Of a DNA stretch of 63,831 nt, positions 9,701-16,987 are shown piece after piece. Origin of the DNA: Gemmatimonadota bacterium (lineage in GTDB: Bacteria > Gemmatimonadota > Gemmatimonadetes > Gemmatimonadales > GWC2-71-9). Positions within the stretch are counted from its first letter, which is position 1, and every line of letters begins with the position of its first letter. The stretch spans positions 1,966,837 to 2,030,667 of the forward strand of contig CP070716.1 in assembly GCA_020350425.1 (NCBI GenBank), in the 5' to 3' direction. Under the pieces are notes generated by a model. It was not told the origin of the DNA and did not search any database. It saw nothing but the letters and a program-made list of their open reading frames with translations. The position numbers and the translations under genes were made by a program.

Positions 9701-10387
9701 CTTGCCGCTGCGCGCGCCGGCCACCAGACGCTCGTACTCCTCATGGAACTCGCCGAAGGTCATGCCCTCGGCCCGCTTGACCACGGGCACCATCAGCTTG
9801 CGCGAGCCGTCCTTGCCCACGGTGTCCACGGCGAGGCCGAGGTTCACGCTTCCGGGATCGACCCGGTAGTAGTCGTCGCCGGCGCGCGCGACGGCTCGTG
9901 CCATGGACGGGTACTGCTGCGCAGCCTGCACGAGCGCCCAGCCGATGAAGTGGGTAAACGAGAGCTTGAGGTCCCTCGGCTTGAGCTGCCGGTTGAAGGC
10001 CGCGCGCACGGCCCACAGCAGCGAGACGTCCACCTCGCGGAACGAGGTGGCCGTGGGGACCTCGAGCGATGCCTCCATGTTCTGGAGCTGGCGGAGCGCG
10101 GGTCCCGTGATGGGCTCGCCCGGGCCGGAGGCGGTTTCCGGGGGAGCCGGCTTGGCCGCCGTCGCGTCGGACGTCGGGCCCTGAGCGGGCCCGGCGGGGT
10201 GGGGAGCGCCTGCCTCTGCCTCCGCGGTCGGGGGCTCGGGTGCATCGGCGATCGGCTCCTCCCCCTTGAACCCTTTCTCGAACAGCTTGCGCCACTCCTC
10301 CGGGACCGAGGCCGGGTCACGGAGATAGTCCTCGTACAGGGCCTGCGCGAAGCCCGAGTTGACGGTCTCGAAGATGTTCTCGAACAC
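6731..10387 (-). CDS. kgd: Multifunctional 2-oxoglutarate decarboxylase/dehydrogenase, fused E2-E1 (Kgd type)
   Basis: The 1218-residue product matches the mycobacterial Kgd/SucA architecture (about 1230 aa). It has an N-terminal helical tag (FENIFETVNSGFAQALYEDY), a low-complexity Ala/Pro linker, a succinyltransferase (E2-like) catalytic domain ending in TSTYDHRIIQGAESGEF, then the thiamine diphosphate E1 with HRGRLN, GDAAFAAQG ... NNQVGFTT and the C-terminal transketolase-like domain. There is no lipoyl domain, as in Kgd. It converts 2-oxoglutarate in the TCA cycle, feeding succinyl-CoA with a separate E2/E3. The GTG at 10387 is chosen because homology starts with it; upstream in-frame codons overlap the divergent DinB gene. 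Cytoplasmic. Confidence 0.9.
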   Translation of the reverse strand: MFENIFETVNSGFAQALYEDYLRDPASVPEEWRKLFEKGFKGEEPIADAPEPPTAEAEAGAPHPAGPAQGPTSDATAAKPAPPETASGPGEPITGPALRQLQNMEASLEVPTATSFREVDVSLLWAVRAAFNRQLKPRDLKLSFTHFIGWALVQAAQQYPSMARAVARAGDDYYRVDPGSVNLGLAVDTVGKDGSRKLMVPVVKRAEGMTFGEFHEEYERLVAGARSGKLLPDAYMGGTITLTNPGTIGTVASVPRLMKGQGSIIATGAIRDVAGAKLMTVTSTYDHRIIQGAESGEFLLLVDRLLQAEDAFYRTIAAAMEIDAATLAAAEAAVSAGMPVAPKPGAPVVPAAEGLSQDMLYHVAAAMSLVRAHRTHGYLAAQLDPLGTEPRGDPSLDPANLDLTPQIMRQIPADVLRVYVGGETLEDVLPRLREIYCGTIAYEIEHIASHDERVWLRRVIESGEHRYPLSDEERHALLGELTHVDALERFLHRNYLGHKRFGIEGLDMLVPMLHRALDLAADEATCESVIGMAHRGRLNVLAHIVGVPYETLFAEFEGGREVEETLTPLGGTGDVKYHHAADGIFETWRGEKVAVSLLPNPSHLEAVDPVVEGNARARQTNRTGVQIDHDPVRVLPILIHGDAAFAAQGVVAETINLARLDGYGTGGTLHIIANNQVGFTTDPRDARSTDFASDLAKGFDVPIVHVNADDPEACLAAVRLAMMYRRKFRHDVVINLVGYRRHGHNEGDEPRYTQPLMYRRIDDHPTVRELYARQLAAQRVVTEEHAAQLAEQVYQELTETQAKLKADVAGAEEEGQEPDRITGMWITATEPETAVERDVLYKLNEELLSTPDDFQVNRKLQRVLDRRLTVVQEDGGLDWAHAEALALASLLADGISLRMVGQDTVRGTFSQRHLTLFDSETGAPFTPIQHLSTSRAPFELHNSPLSEYAAMGFEYGYSVAAPYTLVLWEAQFGDFANAAEVIIDQFIIAGLAKWGQTSRLTLLLPHGYEGQGPEHSSARLERYLALGAEGNIRVANCSTPAQYFHLLRRQARHEEPRPLIVMTPKSLLRLPQATSRLDELSSGEFHPVLDDPALPGSRDDVRRLVLCAGKVYYDIVASERRAAAPQVAIGRIELLYPFPEGHLHQLIASYPRLEEIVWLQEEPMNMGARKWVVPQLTALAEPAVAVRYVSRPERSSPAEGYPAAHQAEQQRLVSEALG

Positions 10388-10487
10388 GGAAACTGCCTGC
10401 AGTTGCGAGTGCCGTTCGCCAGAAGAAAGGAAGGTAGAGGGGGCAGGGTTCCCCGTCGAGGTGCCCGGCGCTCGGGATTTCGGGAGA

Positions 10488-10504
10488 GCCCGCCGCTGGC
10501 GGGC
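10488..10504. other. 7-bp perfect inverted repeat between kgd and the DinB gene
   Basis: GCCCGCC and GGCGGGC flank a 3-nt loop (GCT), 29 nt before the DinB start codon and about 100 nt upstream of kgd. It could be an operator or a 5' leader hairpin; in such GC-rich sequence it could also be chance. The rest of this 145-nt divergent gap shows no convincing promoter. Confidence 0.3.
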
Positions 10505-10532
10505 GCCGGGCCGCGACCGTAGGCTCTGCAGC

Positions 10533-11021
10533 ATGTACACCGCCATCCGTCACTTCCTCGCCACCTGGACACGCGAGTCCGCCGGGACTGCCCGGGTGAT
10601 GGCCGCGCTGACCGACGCCTCGCTCGAGCAGCGGGTAGCCGAGGGGCACCGCAGCCTGGGCGAGCTCGCCTGGCACGTCGTGGTGTCGCAGCGCGAGATC
10701 CTGGGCAAGACCGGGCTGACGTGGGACGCGCCGTCCAAGCGCGATCCCGCCCCGAGCCGGGCGGCGGCGATCCACTCGGCCTACGTGGACGCGGCCAAGG
10801 CGCTCGCCACCGTGGTCGACGAGCAGTGGGACGACGCCACGCTCCAGGTGTGCGACGCGATCTACGGCCGGGAATGGCCCCGCGGGCTCACGCTCACCGT
10901 GATGCTGCACCACGAGATCCACCACCGCGGGCAGATGACGGTGCTGATGCGGCAGGCGGGGCTCAAGGTGCCGGGGGTGTACGGGCCGTCGGCCGACGAG
11001 GAGGAGGTGGGTGCGGGGTGA
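10533..11021 (+). CDS. DinB-family metal-binding protein
   Basis: The 162-residue four-helix protein carries the three histidines expected of DinB-like proteins: one in GELAWHVVVSQ and two in MLHHEIHHRGQM. This family binds a divalent metal and includes thiol transferases and DNA-damage-induced proteins, but most members have no assigned reaction. The ATG at 10533 has the family start (YTAIRHFLATW). The stop overlaps the GTG start of endonuclease V (GTGA), so the two form a small rightward operon that may link stress or DNA-repair functions; that link is inference. Confidence 0.85.
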   Translation: MYTAIRHFLATWTRESAGTARVMAALTDASLEQRVAEGHRSLGELAWHVVVSQREILGKTGLTWDAPSKRDPAPSRAAAIHSAYVDAAKALATVVDEQWDDATLQVCDAIYGREWPRGLTLTVMLHHEIHHRGQMTVLMRQAGLKVPGVYGPSADEEEVGAG

Positions 11022-11698
11022 AGATCCCCCGCGCCCCCCACCGCTGGAACGTCGAGCCGCGCGAGGCCATCGCGATCCAGCGGCGCCTCGCCGCGAGCGT
11101 GCGCCAGACGCCGCCACGCAGGCCGATTCGCTACATCGTCGGGGTGGATGCGGCGTTCTCGCACGACGGGACGTGCTGCCTCGCGGCGGCGGTGCTGTGG
11201 GACACCCGCGATCGCGTTGTGCTCGAGGAGCGTGTCGCCGCGCGGCCGCTCACCTTCCCCTACGTGCCTGGACTCCTGTCGTTCCGTGAGGCGCCGGCGG
11301 TGATCGCAGCGCTGCGCGAGCTGCGACGCGAGCCCGATGCCATCGTGTGCGACGCGCAGGGGTACGCTCACCCCAGGCGGTTCGGTCTCGCGTGCCATGT
11401 GGGCGTGATCTGCAGCATCCCCACGCTCGGGTGCGCCAAGAGCCTATTGATCGGCGAGTACCGCGAGCCGGCGGCGCGCCGAGGCTCGCGCACGGCGCTG
11501 CGTGATGGAGGGGAGCGCATCGGCTCGGTGCTGCGCACCCGCACCGACGTGAAGCCGGTATTCGTGAGCGTGGGGCATCTGATCGATCTCGCCACGGCCG
11601 AGCGGCTGGTGCTCGAGTGCGCGGTGCGCTACCGGTTGCCGGAGCCGACGAGGCTGGCGGATGCGTTGGTGGGCAGGGTGAAGCGGTCGCTCCCCTGA
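11018..11698 (+). CDS. nfi: Endonuclease V (deoxyinosine 3' endonuclease)
   Basis: The 226-residue protein has the Endo V core: YIVGVDAAFS with the first metal-binding Asp, LLSFREAP with the conserved Glu, and CDAQGYAHPRRFGLACHVGV, the family signature that supplies the second Asp and the HPR motif. It nicks DNA one phosphodiester 3' of deaminated bases, mainly hypoxanthine, to start repair. The GTG start at 11018 overlaps the DinB stop; a much longer open frame upstream runs out of frame through the DinB gene. The length is normal for the family. It converges on the ABC permease gene. Confidence 0.92.
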   Translation: MKIPRAPHRWNVEPREAIAIQRRLAASVRQTPPRRPIRYIVGVDAAFSHDGTCCLAAAVLWDTRDRVVLEERVAARPLTFPYVPGLLSFREAPAVIAALRELRREPDAIVCDAQGYAHPRRFGLACHVGVICSIPTLGCAKSLLIGEYREPAARRGSRTALRDGGERIGSVLRTRTDVKPVFVSVGHLIDLATAERLVLECAVRYRLPEPTRLADALVGRVKRSLP

Positions 11699-11721
11699 CC
11701 GGACTCGCCATCGGTGCCATC

Positions 11722-11736
11722 GCCGGCGACGCCGGC
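11722..11736. terminator. Short GC hairpin between convergent nfi and ABC permease genes
   Basis: GCCGGC-GAC-GCCGGC forms a 6-bp stem 24 nt after the nfi stop and 10 nt before the end of the convergent permease gene. No U-tract follows on either strand, so intrinsic termination is uncertain. Confidence 0.3.
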
Positions 11737-11745
11737 AAGGGCGCG

Positions 11746-12513
11746 CTACCGCCGTCCCGCCCGCATCCGCAGCACGTACACCAGCAGCGCCAGCGCGAGC
11801 AGCCCCGCCCCGTACACGACGCTGCCCACGGCCGGGCGCAGCACCGACTCCGCGGTGAAGGCGGCGGCCATGCTCACCTGCGCCGGGAAGTACGCCGGGA
11901 GGCTGCGGATGATGGCCTGGTTCTGGGCCTCGGCGTAGTAGATCGGGTTCTGCAGCCAGCCCACGTCGATGGCCGCGAGCAGTACCACGAACAGGACGCC
12001 CTCCAGCTCCCGGCGGAACACCGCGCCGACGAGCAGGCCGTAGCAGCCGTACACCCACCCGCCCAGGATCAGCCCCAGCAGCACGAGGCCGAAGCGCTCC
12101 GGCTCGAAGAAGATCGGCAGCAGCGACACGACGTACGCTGCGACGAGTGCGATAACGCAGAGAAGCACACCGAGGCGCGCCGCAACGAGCTCTCCGGGTC
12201 GGTAGCCGCACAGCACGAGCCGGCGGTGCGTCTCGGCGTCCCGCTGCACCAGGTCCAGCGCCAAGAACGCCGTGAGCAGCCCCACCGCCGTGAGGCAGAT
12301 GAACACGAGGCCCTCGTGCCGCTGCGGCACCGTCACGAACACCGCTTCGCCAAGCGAGGCGAGCTGGAACTGGATTGGCCGTGACGTGGTGGTGAGCACG
12401 ATGAGCCCGCCGAACAGCGAGGGGACGAGGAAGAACAGCAGCAGCACGATGCGTCGCCGCAGCAGGCCGCGCAGGGTGAGCTGCCACGCGGTGCCCAGCC
12501 GTCTCAGCCGCAC
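11746..12513 (-). CDS. ABC-2 type exporter permease subunit
   Basis: The 255-residue product has about six hydrophobic segments. Its first strongly hydrophobic segment follows a basic N-terminus (RRLGTAWQLTLRGLLRRR), and there is an ABC-2/CcmB-like arrangement with a cytoplasmic loop LVQRDAETHRRLVLCGYRPG. It is the membrane partner of the ATPase encoded just upstream: its GTG start at 12513 overlaps that gene by 10 nt. The cargo is unknown; the operon context (acyltransferase, methyltransferase and amino-acid decarboxylase) suggests a modified lipid or amine. An in-frame extension upstream overlaps the ATPase gene and lacks homology, so it was not used. Confidence 0.75.
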   Translation of the reverse strand: MRLRRLGTAWQLTLRGLLRRRIVLLLFFLVPSLFGGLIVLTTTSRPIQFQLASLGEAVFVTVPQRHEGLVFICLTAVGLLTAFLALDLVQRDAETHRRLVLCGYRPGELVAARLGVLLCVIALVAAYVVSLLPIFFEPERFGLVLLGLILGGWVYGCYGLLVGAVFRRELEGVLFVVLLAAIDVGWLQNPIYYAEAQNQAIIRSLPAYFPAQVSMAAAFTAESVLRPAVGSVVYGAGLLALALLVYVLRMRAGRR

Positions 12514-13115
12514 GCGAGCACCCCGTCCACGAGCTCGCAGATCCGATCGAACCGCGAGCGATCGTACAGGAAGTGCGAGACCACGACGACCCCACGCCCC
12601 TCGCGGCACAGCGTCTCGGCGAGCTCCCAGAACCCGAGGTAGGTCTCCCAGTCGAATCCGGCGTACGGCTCGTCCAACAGCAAGACTTCCGGCTCGTGCA
12701 TCAGCGCCAGCGCCAGGTTCAGCTTCTGGCGGGTACCGCCGCTGAGCTCGCCCACCAGTTGGCCGAGGCTCGGCTCGAATCGCAGCCGGTCGGCCCAGCG
12801 CGCCATGGCCGCCGGCCAATCCTCGAGGCCGTACGCGGCCGCGAAGAACGCGAAGTTCTCGGTCACGGAAAGTCGCTCGAACACGAGCGGCGCTTGGGGG
12901 CAGTACCCCAGGCGCCCGTCGCACACGAACTCGCCTGCGTCCGGCCGCAGCAGCCGCGCCAGGATCTTGAGCAGCGTCGTCTTGCCCGATCCATTCTCGC
13001 CCGTCACGCCGATCAGCTCGCCCGGGCCCACGGCCAGCGTGGCGTCGGTGAGCACGCGCCGCCGCCCGAACGACTTGGCGACGTGCCTCGCCTCGAGCAG
13101 CACCGCGTGGCTCAT
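12504..13115 (-). CDS. ABC transporter ATP-binding protein
   Basis: The 203-residue protein contains a complete nucleotide-binding domain: Walker A GENGSGKTT, Q-loop GYCPQ, signature LSGGTRQKL, Walker B LLLDEPYAGFD and switch histidine VVVVSHF. It is short, as in CcmA-like exporters, and has no fused membrane domain. It powers the permease encoded immediately downstream. The ATG at 13115 overlaps the stop of the acyltransferase fusion (ATGA). It belongs to a five-gene overlapping run, so it is most likely made together with the enzymes whose product it may export. Confidence 0.9.
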   Translation of the reverse strand: MSHAVLLEARHVAKSFGRRRVLTDATLAVGPGELIGVTGENGSGKTTLLKILARLLRPDAGEFVCDGRLGYCPQAPLVFERLSVTENFAFFAAAYGLEDWPAAMARWADRLRFEPSLGQLVGELSGGTRQKLNLALALMHEPEVLLLDEPYAGFDWETYLGFWELAETLCREGRGVVVVSHFLYDRSRFDRICELVDGVLACG

Positions 13116-14719
13116 ACGGCCTGCCTCCGCCCGGCGGCGGCGGGCCGTTCGGCTGTGCGGCGCCACCGCACCACGGCGAGGTGCAGGCGGAACGCGGAGC
13201 CCTCGAGCAGGCGCAGCTGCCACATCCCGTCTCGCGTGGCCACCTGCAACGTGTCGGCCCGCTCCGTGCCCACGCTCGTGATCCGTCGGATCGGGATGTG
13301 CAGCCCCTTGAACCGCACGCCGTCCGGTCCGACGCTCACCGCCCCTTCGCCCAACCGCTCCAGCGGCTCGATGGGGCCGAACATGGAGCGCTCCCGCCAG
13401 ACGCCGGCCCGCAGCACGATAGCGCGCTCGTCGGCCACGCTCCGCACGCGTTCCCCCAGCTCGGCGAGACTCGCCGCGCGGCCGGCCGCGTCGACCAACC
13501 AGCCGTGGCGCTCCTCGTAGCGCACCCCGCACGCCTCGCACGCCAGCCGCGCGGCGTGCCATTCTTCCTCCCGTAGGCACGCCGGACAGCGCCACAAAAC
13601 GCGCCCGAGCTTCTCGCGGGGCAGCCCCTCGAGAAACACCCGCTGCGGGTTCTCGTCGAGCAGCGCGAGGATCGCCCGATCGATCGCGGCCGCCGGGGAG
13701 GCCGCGTCGAACTCGACCGGCGGCCCCGCCCGCACGCGCACCCGCCGGCGCCGCACCACGTCCGACCAGCGCGGGCCGACGTCGTACGCGCCGCTGATCC
13801 CCACCGGGATGATCGGCACCCCGAGCCGCGCCATGATGCCAGCGACGTCGGCGAGGGCACCCTGGTACCTTCCGAGCGCCGCTCGCTCGCCCTCGATGGC
13901 GATCCCGATCACCTCGCCCTCGGCCAGGAGCCGCAGCATCTCGCGACACGCCGCCGGGTCCTGCCGGTAGCGCCGCACCGGCACGTTGACGAAGTGCGTG
14001 ACGAGCCACCCCTTCACTCCGCCGCGGTAGGCCTCTGCGGTCGTGAGATGATGCACGGGGCGCCGGGTGACGATCCCGCAGAACACGGCGTCGATGTAGC
14101 AGCTATGGTTGAAGACCAGCACGGCGGGGCCGCGCCGCGGCACGTGCTCGCGGCCCGCGGCCCGAGCTGGAAACAGGCCGACGATCTGCAGCAATTGCGC
14201 GAAGCGGTACAGGCCGAGCCGCGGCAGCAGCTTCACCTGCCTGCGGTAGCGCCGGTACTCGCCGCCGAACCGCCGCGTGAGTCCACGTTCCTCGAGCAGC
14301 GCGTACAGCACCCACGTCGGGGCGAAGAGCGGGGTGATCACCCAGGCCACCCCCCGTGAGCCCGCGGCCAGGCCAGCGCCGAACAGCGCCACGTTGAACC
14401 CGAGGTAGATCGGGTGCCGCACGAGACGGTAGGGTCCTTGCCGCGTGAGCCGCGGCGGTGCCAGCGCGCCGATCGGCAGGCCGCCCCCGCCGCGCCATAG
14501 CGTGGCCATGCCCCAGAGCACCAGCGCCGCGCCCGCAACCAGCAGCGGCACCCCGAGCACCGACGGCTGGCGCTCCCAGCGCAGCACGGCGTCGATCGCC
14601 GTGCCGGCCTGCCACAGCGCCACGGGAAGCAGGAGGCAAAAGACCGTCGCGTAGAGCGCGACGATCAGGCCGCGTGCCGCAGGGCCCGGACCGTCACGCG
14701 CCGGCACCGTCTCCTCCAC
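13112..14719 (-). CDS. Fusion: ICMT/PEMT-like methyltransferase + PlsC-type acyltransferase + zinc-ribbon tail
   Basis: Three parts are visible in 535 residues. Residues about 15-165 are a membrane protein with the isoprenylcysteine/phospholipid methyltransferase pattern RQGPYRLVRHPIYLGFN and EERGLTRRFGGEYRRYRRQV. Residues about 175-370 are a glycerolipid acyltransferase with NHSCYID (H-x4-D) and a GEVIGIAIEGERA block in place of FPEGTR. After that come a CPAC ... CEAC zinc ribbon and a PH-like beta tail. S-adenosylmethionine-dependent methylation and acyl transfer would thus sit in one membrane-bound polypeptide. The fusion is unusual. The start overlaps the decarboxylase gene by 26 nt; a GTG 12 nt downstream (14707) is an alternative. 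Confidence 0.8.
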   Translation of the reverse strand: MEETVPARDGPGPAARGLIVALYATVFCLLLPVALWQAGTAIDAVLRWERQPSVLGVPLLVAGAALVLWGMATLWRGGGGLPIGALAPPRLTRQGPYRLVRHPIYLGFNVALFGAGLAAGSRGVAWVITPLFAPTWVLYALLEERGLTRRFGGEYRRYRRQVKLLPRLGLYRFAQLLQIVGLFPARAAGREHVPRRGPAVLVFNHSCYIDAVFCGIVTRRPVHHLTTAEAYRGGVKGWLVTHFVNVPVRRYRQDPAACREMLRLLAEGEVIGIAIEGERAALGRYQGALADVAGIMARLGVPIIPVGISGAYDVGPRWSDVVRRRRVRVRAGPPVEFDAASPAAAIDRAILALLDENPQRVFLEGLPREKLGRVLWRCPACLREEEWHAARLACEACGVRYEERHGWLVDAAGRAASLAELGERVRSVADERAIVLRAGVWRERSMFGPIEPLERLGEGAVSVGPDGVRFKGLHIPIRRITSVGTERADTLQVATRDGMWQLRLLEGSAFRLHLAVVRWRRTAERPAAAGRRQAV

Positions 14720-16127
14720 CGGTCTCGAGATCGGACTCCAGCGCCACGCGGTCCTCGTAGCGCTCGCGTCGCCGGATCACCCTGGCGCGGCCGTCCTCAA
14801 TCAACACGACGGCCGGCCTGGCGCCGCCGAACGCCGTCTCGGTGGCCGTGAAGTAGGCGCCGGCATCCATCACGGCCAGCAGATCGTCCGCCTGCAGCCG
14901 CGGCAGCGGCATGCCGCGGTACACCACGTCCATCGGGCTGGGCAGCCGGCCGAACACGCTCGTCTCGCCGTCGAGTGGGGCATCGCGGTCGGCGAGCAGC
15001 ACGCTGTGGTACTCGGATAGGAACATCATCGAGACGGTCATGGCGCCGCCGTCGGCGAGCGCGAACCGCCCCACGCCGGGGCGCTCCCGCATGGCCCCTA
15101 CGCGCAGCAGCAGGACCTGCGCGTCGCTCACGAGTGCCCGTCCGGGCTCGAGCACTAGCGCGGGCACCTCGAGTCCTCGTCGCCGGCACCCGGTGGTGAC
15201 CGCCTCGCACACGGTGGCGCCGTAGCGGGACACGAGATCCGCGGGCGCCGGCGCCGGCCGCTGCGGGAGGTGGCCCGTCGCGAGGTAGCGCAGCAGCTCC
15301 CAGGTGGTAAACTCGCGTGAGCGACGCGTGCCGAGCCCGCCGCCGACGTCGAGCAGGTCCGGCTCGGCGCCGGCCCGGTGCGCTGCGGCCTGGAGGTCGA
15401 GCAGTCGGTCGATGCTGCGCGCGACGCTGCGCAAGTCGTGGATGCCCGATCCGATGTGCGCCATCATCCCGCGCAACCTGAGGTGTGGCCGCCCGGCGGC
15501 TTCGCGCACCGCGTGCAGCGCCTCGCCCGAGCGGAGATCGAGGCCGAATTGCGTGCGCCGTGAGCCGGTGACGGACGAGACGTTCATGCCCCGGGGCTTG
15601 ACGTCGGGACAGATGCGCAGCGCGATCGGGACCGCCCGCCCCGCCGCGGCGCCGAGCGAGTCGAGCTGCCGGATCTCCTCCAGCCCGTCGGCGACGATCA
15701 GCCCGGCGCCGTGCTCGACCGCGAGCTCGAGCTCCCGCGCCGACTTGTTCGGACCGTTCAGCACGACCTGCGCCGGCGGTACCCCGAGGTCGCGAGCCAG
15801 CCGCAGCTCGAACTCGTCCACGACCTCGGCGCCGCAGCCGAGGCGGTGCAGCACACGCAGCACGCCGGCCGTGCGGTTGGTCTTGTACGAGTAGCAGACG
15901 CGCACAGGGGCGGGGTACGCGGCGAAGGCGGTGCACAGCTCGTCGTACCGGGTCGTGAGCGTCCGGGCCGAGGCCACGTGGAGGGGGGTACCGAGGCGCT
16001 CGGCCAGCGCGACGAGGTCCTGCCCGTCCATGTGCAGCCGTCCGTGGCGCCGCTCCAGGCCCCACAATCGCGGATCCGGCGCCGTGCGCTCCCGCCTTCG
16101 GGTCCACCGCCAGGGCATCAGCGCCAT
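14694..16127 (-). CDS. PLP-dependent decarboxylase, DapDC/ornithine decarboxylase fold (type III)
   Basis: The 477-residue protein has the alanine-racemase-fold decarboxylase markers: PLP lysine in CYSYKTN (Lys82), MMAHIGSGIHD, the phosphate loop LDVGGGLG, LEPGR and MDAGAYF. In diaminopimelate and ornithine decarboxylases a cysteine (CESGD or similar) completes the active site from the partner subunit; here the matching stretch reads GRLPSPMD, with Pro where Cys is expected. That argues against ordinary lysA function and for another amino acid, perhaps a lipid-linked one. The context (acyltransferase, methyltransferase, exporter) supports a secondary role. Its ATG at 16127 overlaps the upstream gene by 10 nt. 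Confidence 0.8.
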   Translation of the reverse strand: MALMPWRWTRRRERTAPDPRLWGLERRHGRLHMDGQDLVALAERLGTPLHVASARTLTTRYDELCTAFAAYPAPVRVCYSYKTNRTAGVLRVLHRLGCGAEVVDEFELRLARDLGVPPAQVVLNGPNKSARELELAVEHGAGLIVADGLEEIRQLDSLGAAAGRAVPIALRICPDVKPRGMNVSSVTGSRRTQFGLDLRSGEALHAVREAAGRPHLRLRGMMAHIGSGIHDLRSVARSIDRLLDLQAAAHRAGAEPDLLDVGGGLGTRRSREFTTWELLRYLATGHLPQRPAPAPADLVSRYGATVCEAVTTGCRRRGLEVPALVLEPGRALVSDAQVLLLRVGAMRERPGVGRFALADGGAMTVSMMFLSEYHSVLLADRDAPLDGETSVFGRLPSPMDVVYRGMPLPRLQADDLLAVMDAGAYFTATETAFGGARPAVVLIEDGRARVIRRRERYEDRVALESDLETGGGDGAGA

Positions 16128-16987
16128 TGCACGGCCTCGTGCACGGCCCAGCCGCGCTCCCCATCCAGCGTCGCGCGACTCACCGTGCGAGTCTGCTGCG
16201 GGTCGCGGGCCAGCCGCCGGAGGACCGAGCGCAGCGGGCCGATCCGCATCAGGGGGAGGTCGGCCACCGGGCCCCGCTGGATGACGCGCTCGCGCTCGAG
16301 CGCTGGTGGCTCGTAGCCTGAGGTCATCGCTCCGTCGCGCCAGGTCCCCTCAAGCACGCGCTTCTCCAGGCGTTGGCGCACCCAGCAGCACGCGTGCGCC
16401 CCGCACGCGGCCCTCCCCCAGTGTAGCTCGCGCAGCGGCACGCGCCACGGGAGCAGGTCGAGCGCCAGGTAGTCGCGATAGCCGCGACCCTTCACGGCGA
16501 GCCGCTGCCCGTCCCACGCGAGCTCCCCATCCACCTCGGCATCGGGTACCTCGACGATCCAACGCAGCTGGCGGCTTCCGTCCCGCACCAGCGGATCGCC
16601 AAGCTGTGTCGCGGGATAGCGCGGGGTCAGGCGCAACCGTCCGGAGAGGGTGGGTGTTCGCCACGTGAGCTCGGTTGGCTCGAGCCGTCCGCCGTCGAAG
16701 GTGCGCCCGGCGGCCCCGCGTCGAATGGTGCCGACGGCAGCCGAGCCGCGGACCGTGGTGCCGTCGGGTCGGTGCAGCTCCGCCGTGAGGCGGGCCCGCT
16801 CGAGCCCCAGCACCCGCAGCCGTCCGAGCAGCACGATGACGATCGAGCCGTCGTCGAGGAGCGTGTCGACGTACCACTTCTCCAGGAAGAACGGCCAGCT
16901 GCCGGCCGTTGTCGTGAGCGGCGTCTCTTCCGCGCGTGCCGGCACGACTGCAGTTTCGGGCTGGCGATGATGCGACGTTGGACCCAT
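16118..16987 (-). CDS. CrtC/AttH lipocalin-like protein (carotenoid hydratase/tocopherol cyclase-like fold)
   Basis: The 289-residue protein resembles the CrtC/AttH family. An N-terminal SWPFFLEKWYVDTLLDDGS block corresponds to the family EWWYFDG-L-DG motif, and GRGYRDYLALDLLPW corresponds to the GxGYHDxNWG block, with some key positions changed. Family members hydrate carotenoid double bonds or bind lipophilic molecules. No signal peptide is seen. The ATG at 16987 lies 20 nt inside the divergent PAP2 gene, so a start some 20 codons further in is possible because homology begins near residue 30. It is the first gene of the five-gene overlapping operon. The reaction is unknown. Confidence 0.6.
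   Translation of the reverse strand: MGPTSHHRQPETAVVPARAEETPLTTTAGSWPFFLEKWYVDTLLDDGSIVIVLLGRLRVLGLERARLTAELHRPDGTTVRGSAAVGTIRRGAAGRTFDGGRLEPTELTWRTPTLSGRLRLTPRYPATQLGDPLVRDGSRQLRWIVEVPDAEVDGELAWDGQRLAVKGRGYRDYLALDLLPWRVPLRELHWGRAACGAHACCWVRQRLEKRVLEGTWRDGAMTSGYEPPALERERVIQRGPVADLPLMRIGPLRSVLRRLARDPQQTRTVSRATLDGERGWAVHEAVQWR

Noticed and set aside
7565..10522. 985-codon open frame antisense to kgd
   Set aside because: Same GC-bias effect. The kgd strand has full domain homology.
10388..10546. N-terminal extension of kgd to an ATG at 10546
   Set aside because: The extension overlaps the divergent DinB gene, is Arg/Pro-rich and has no Kgd homology, which begins at FENIFETVN.
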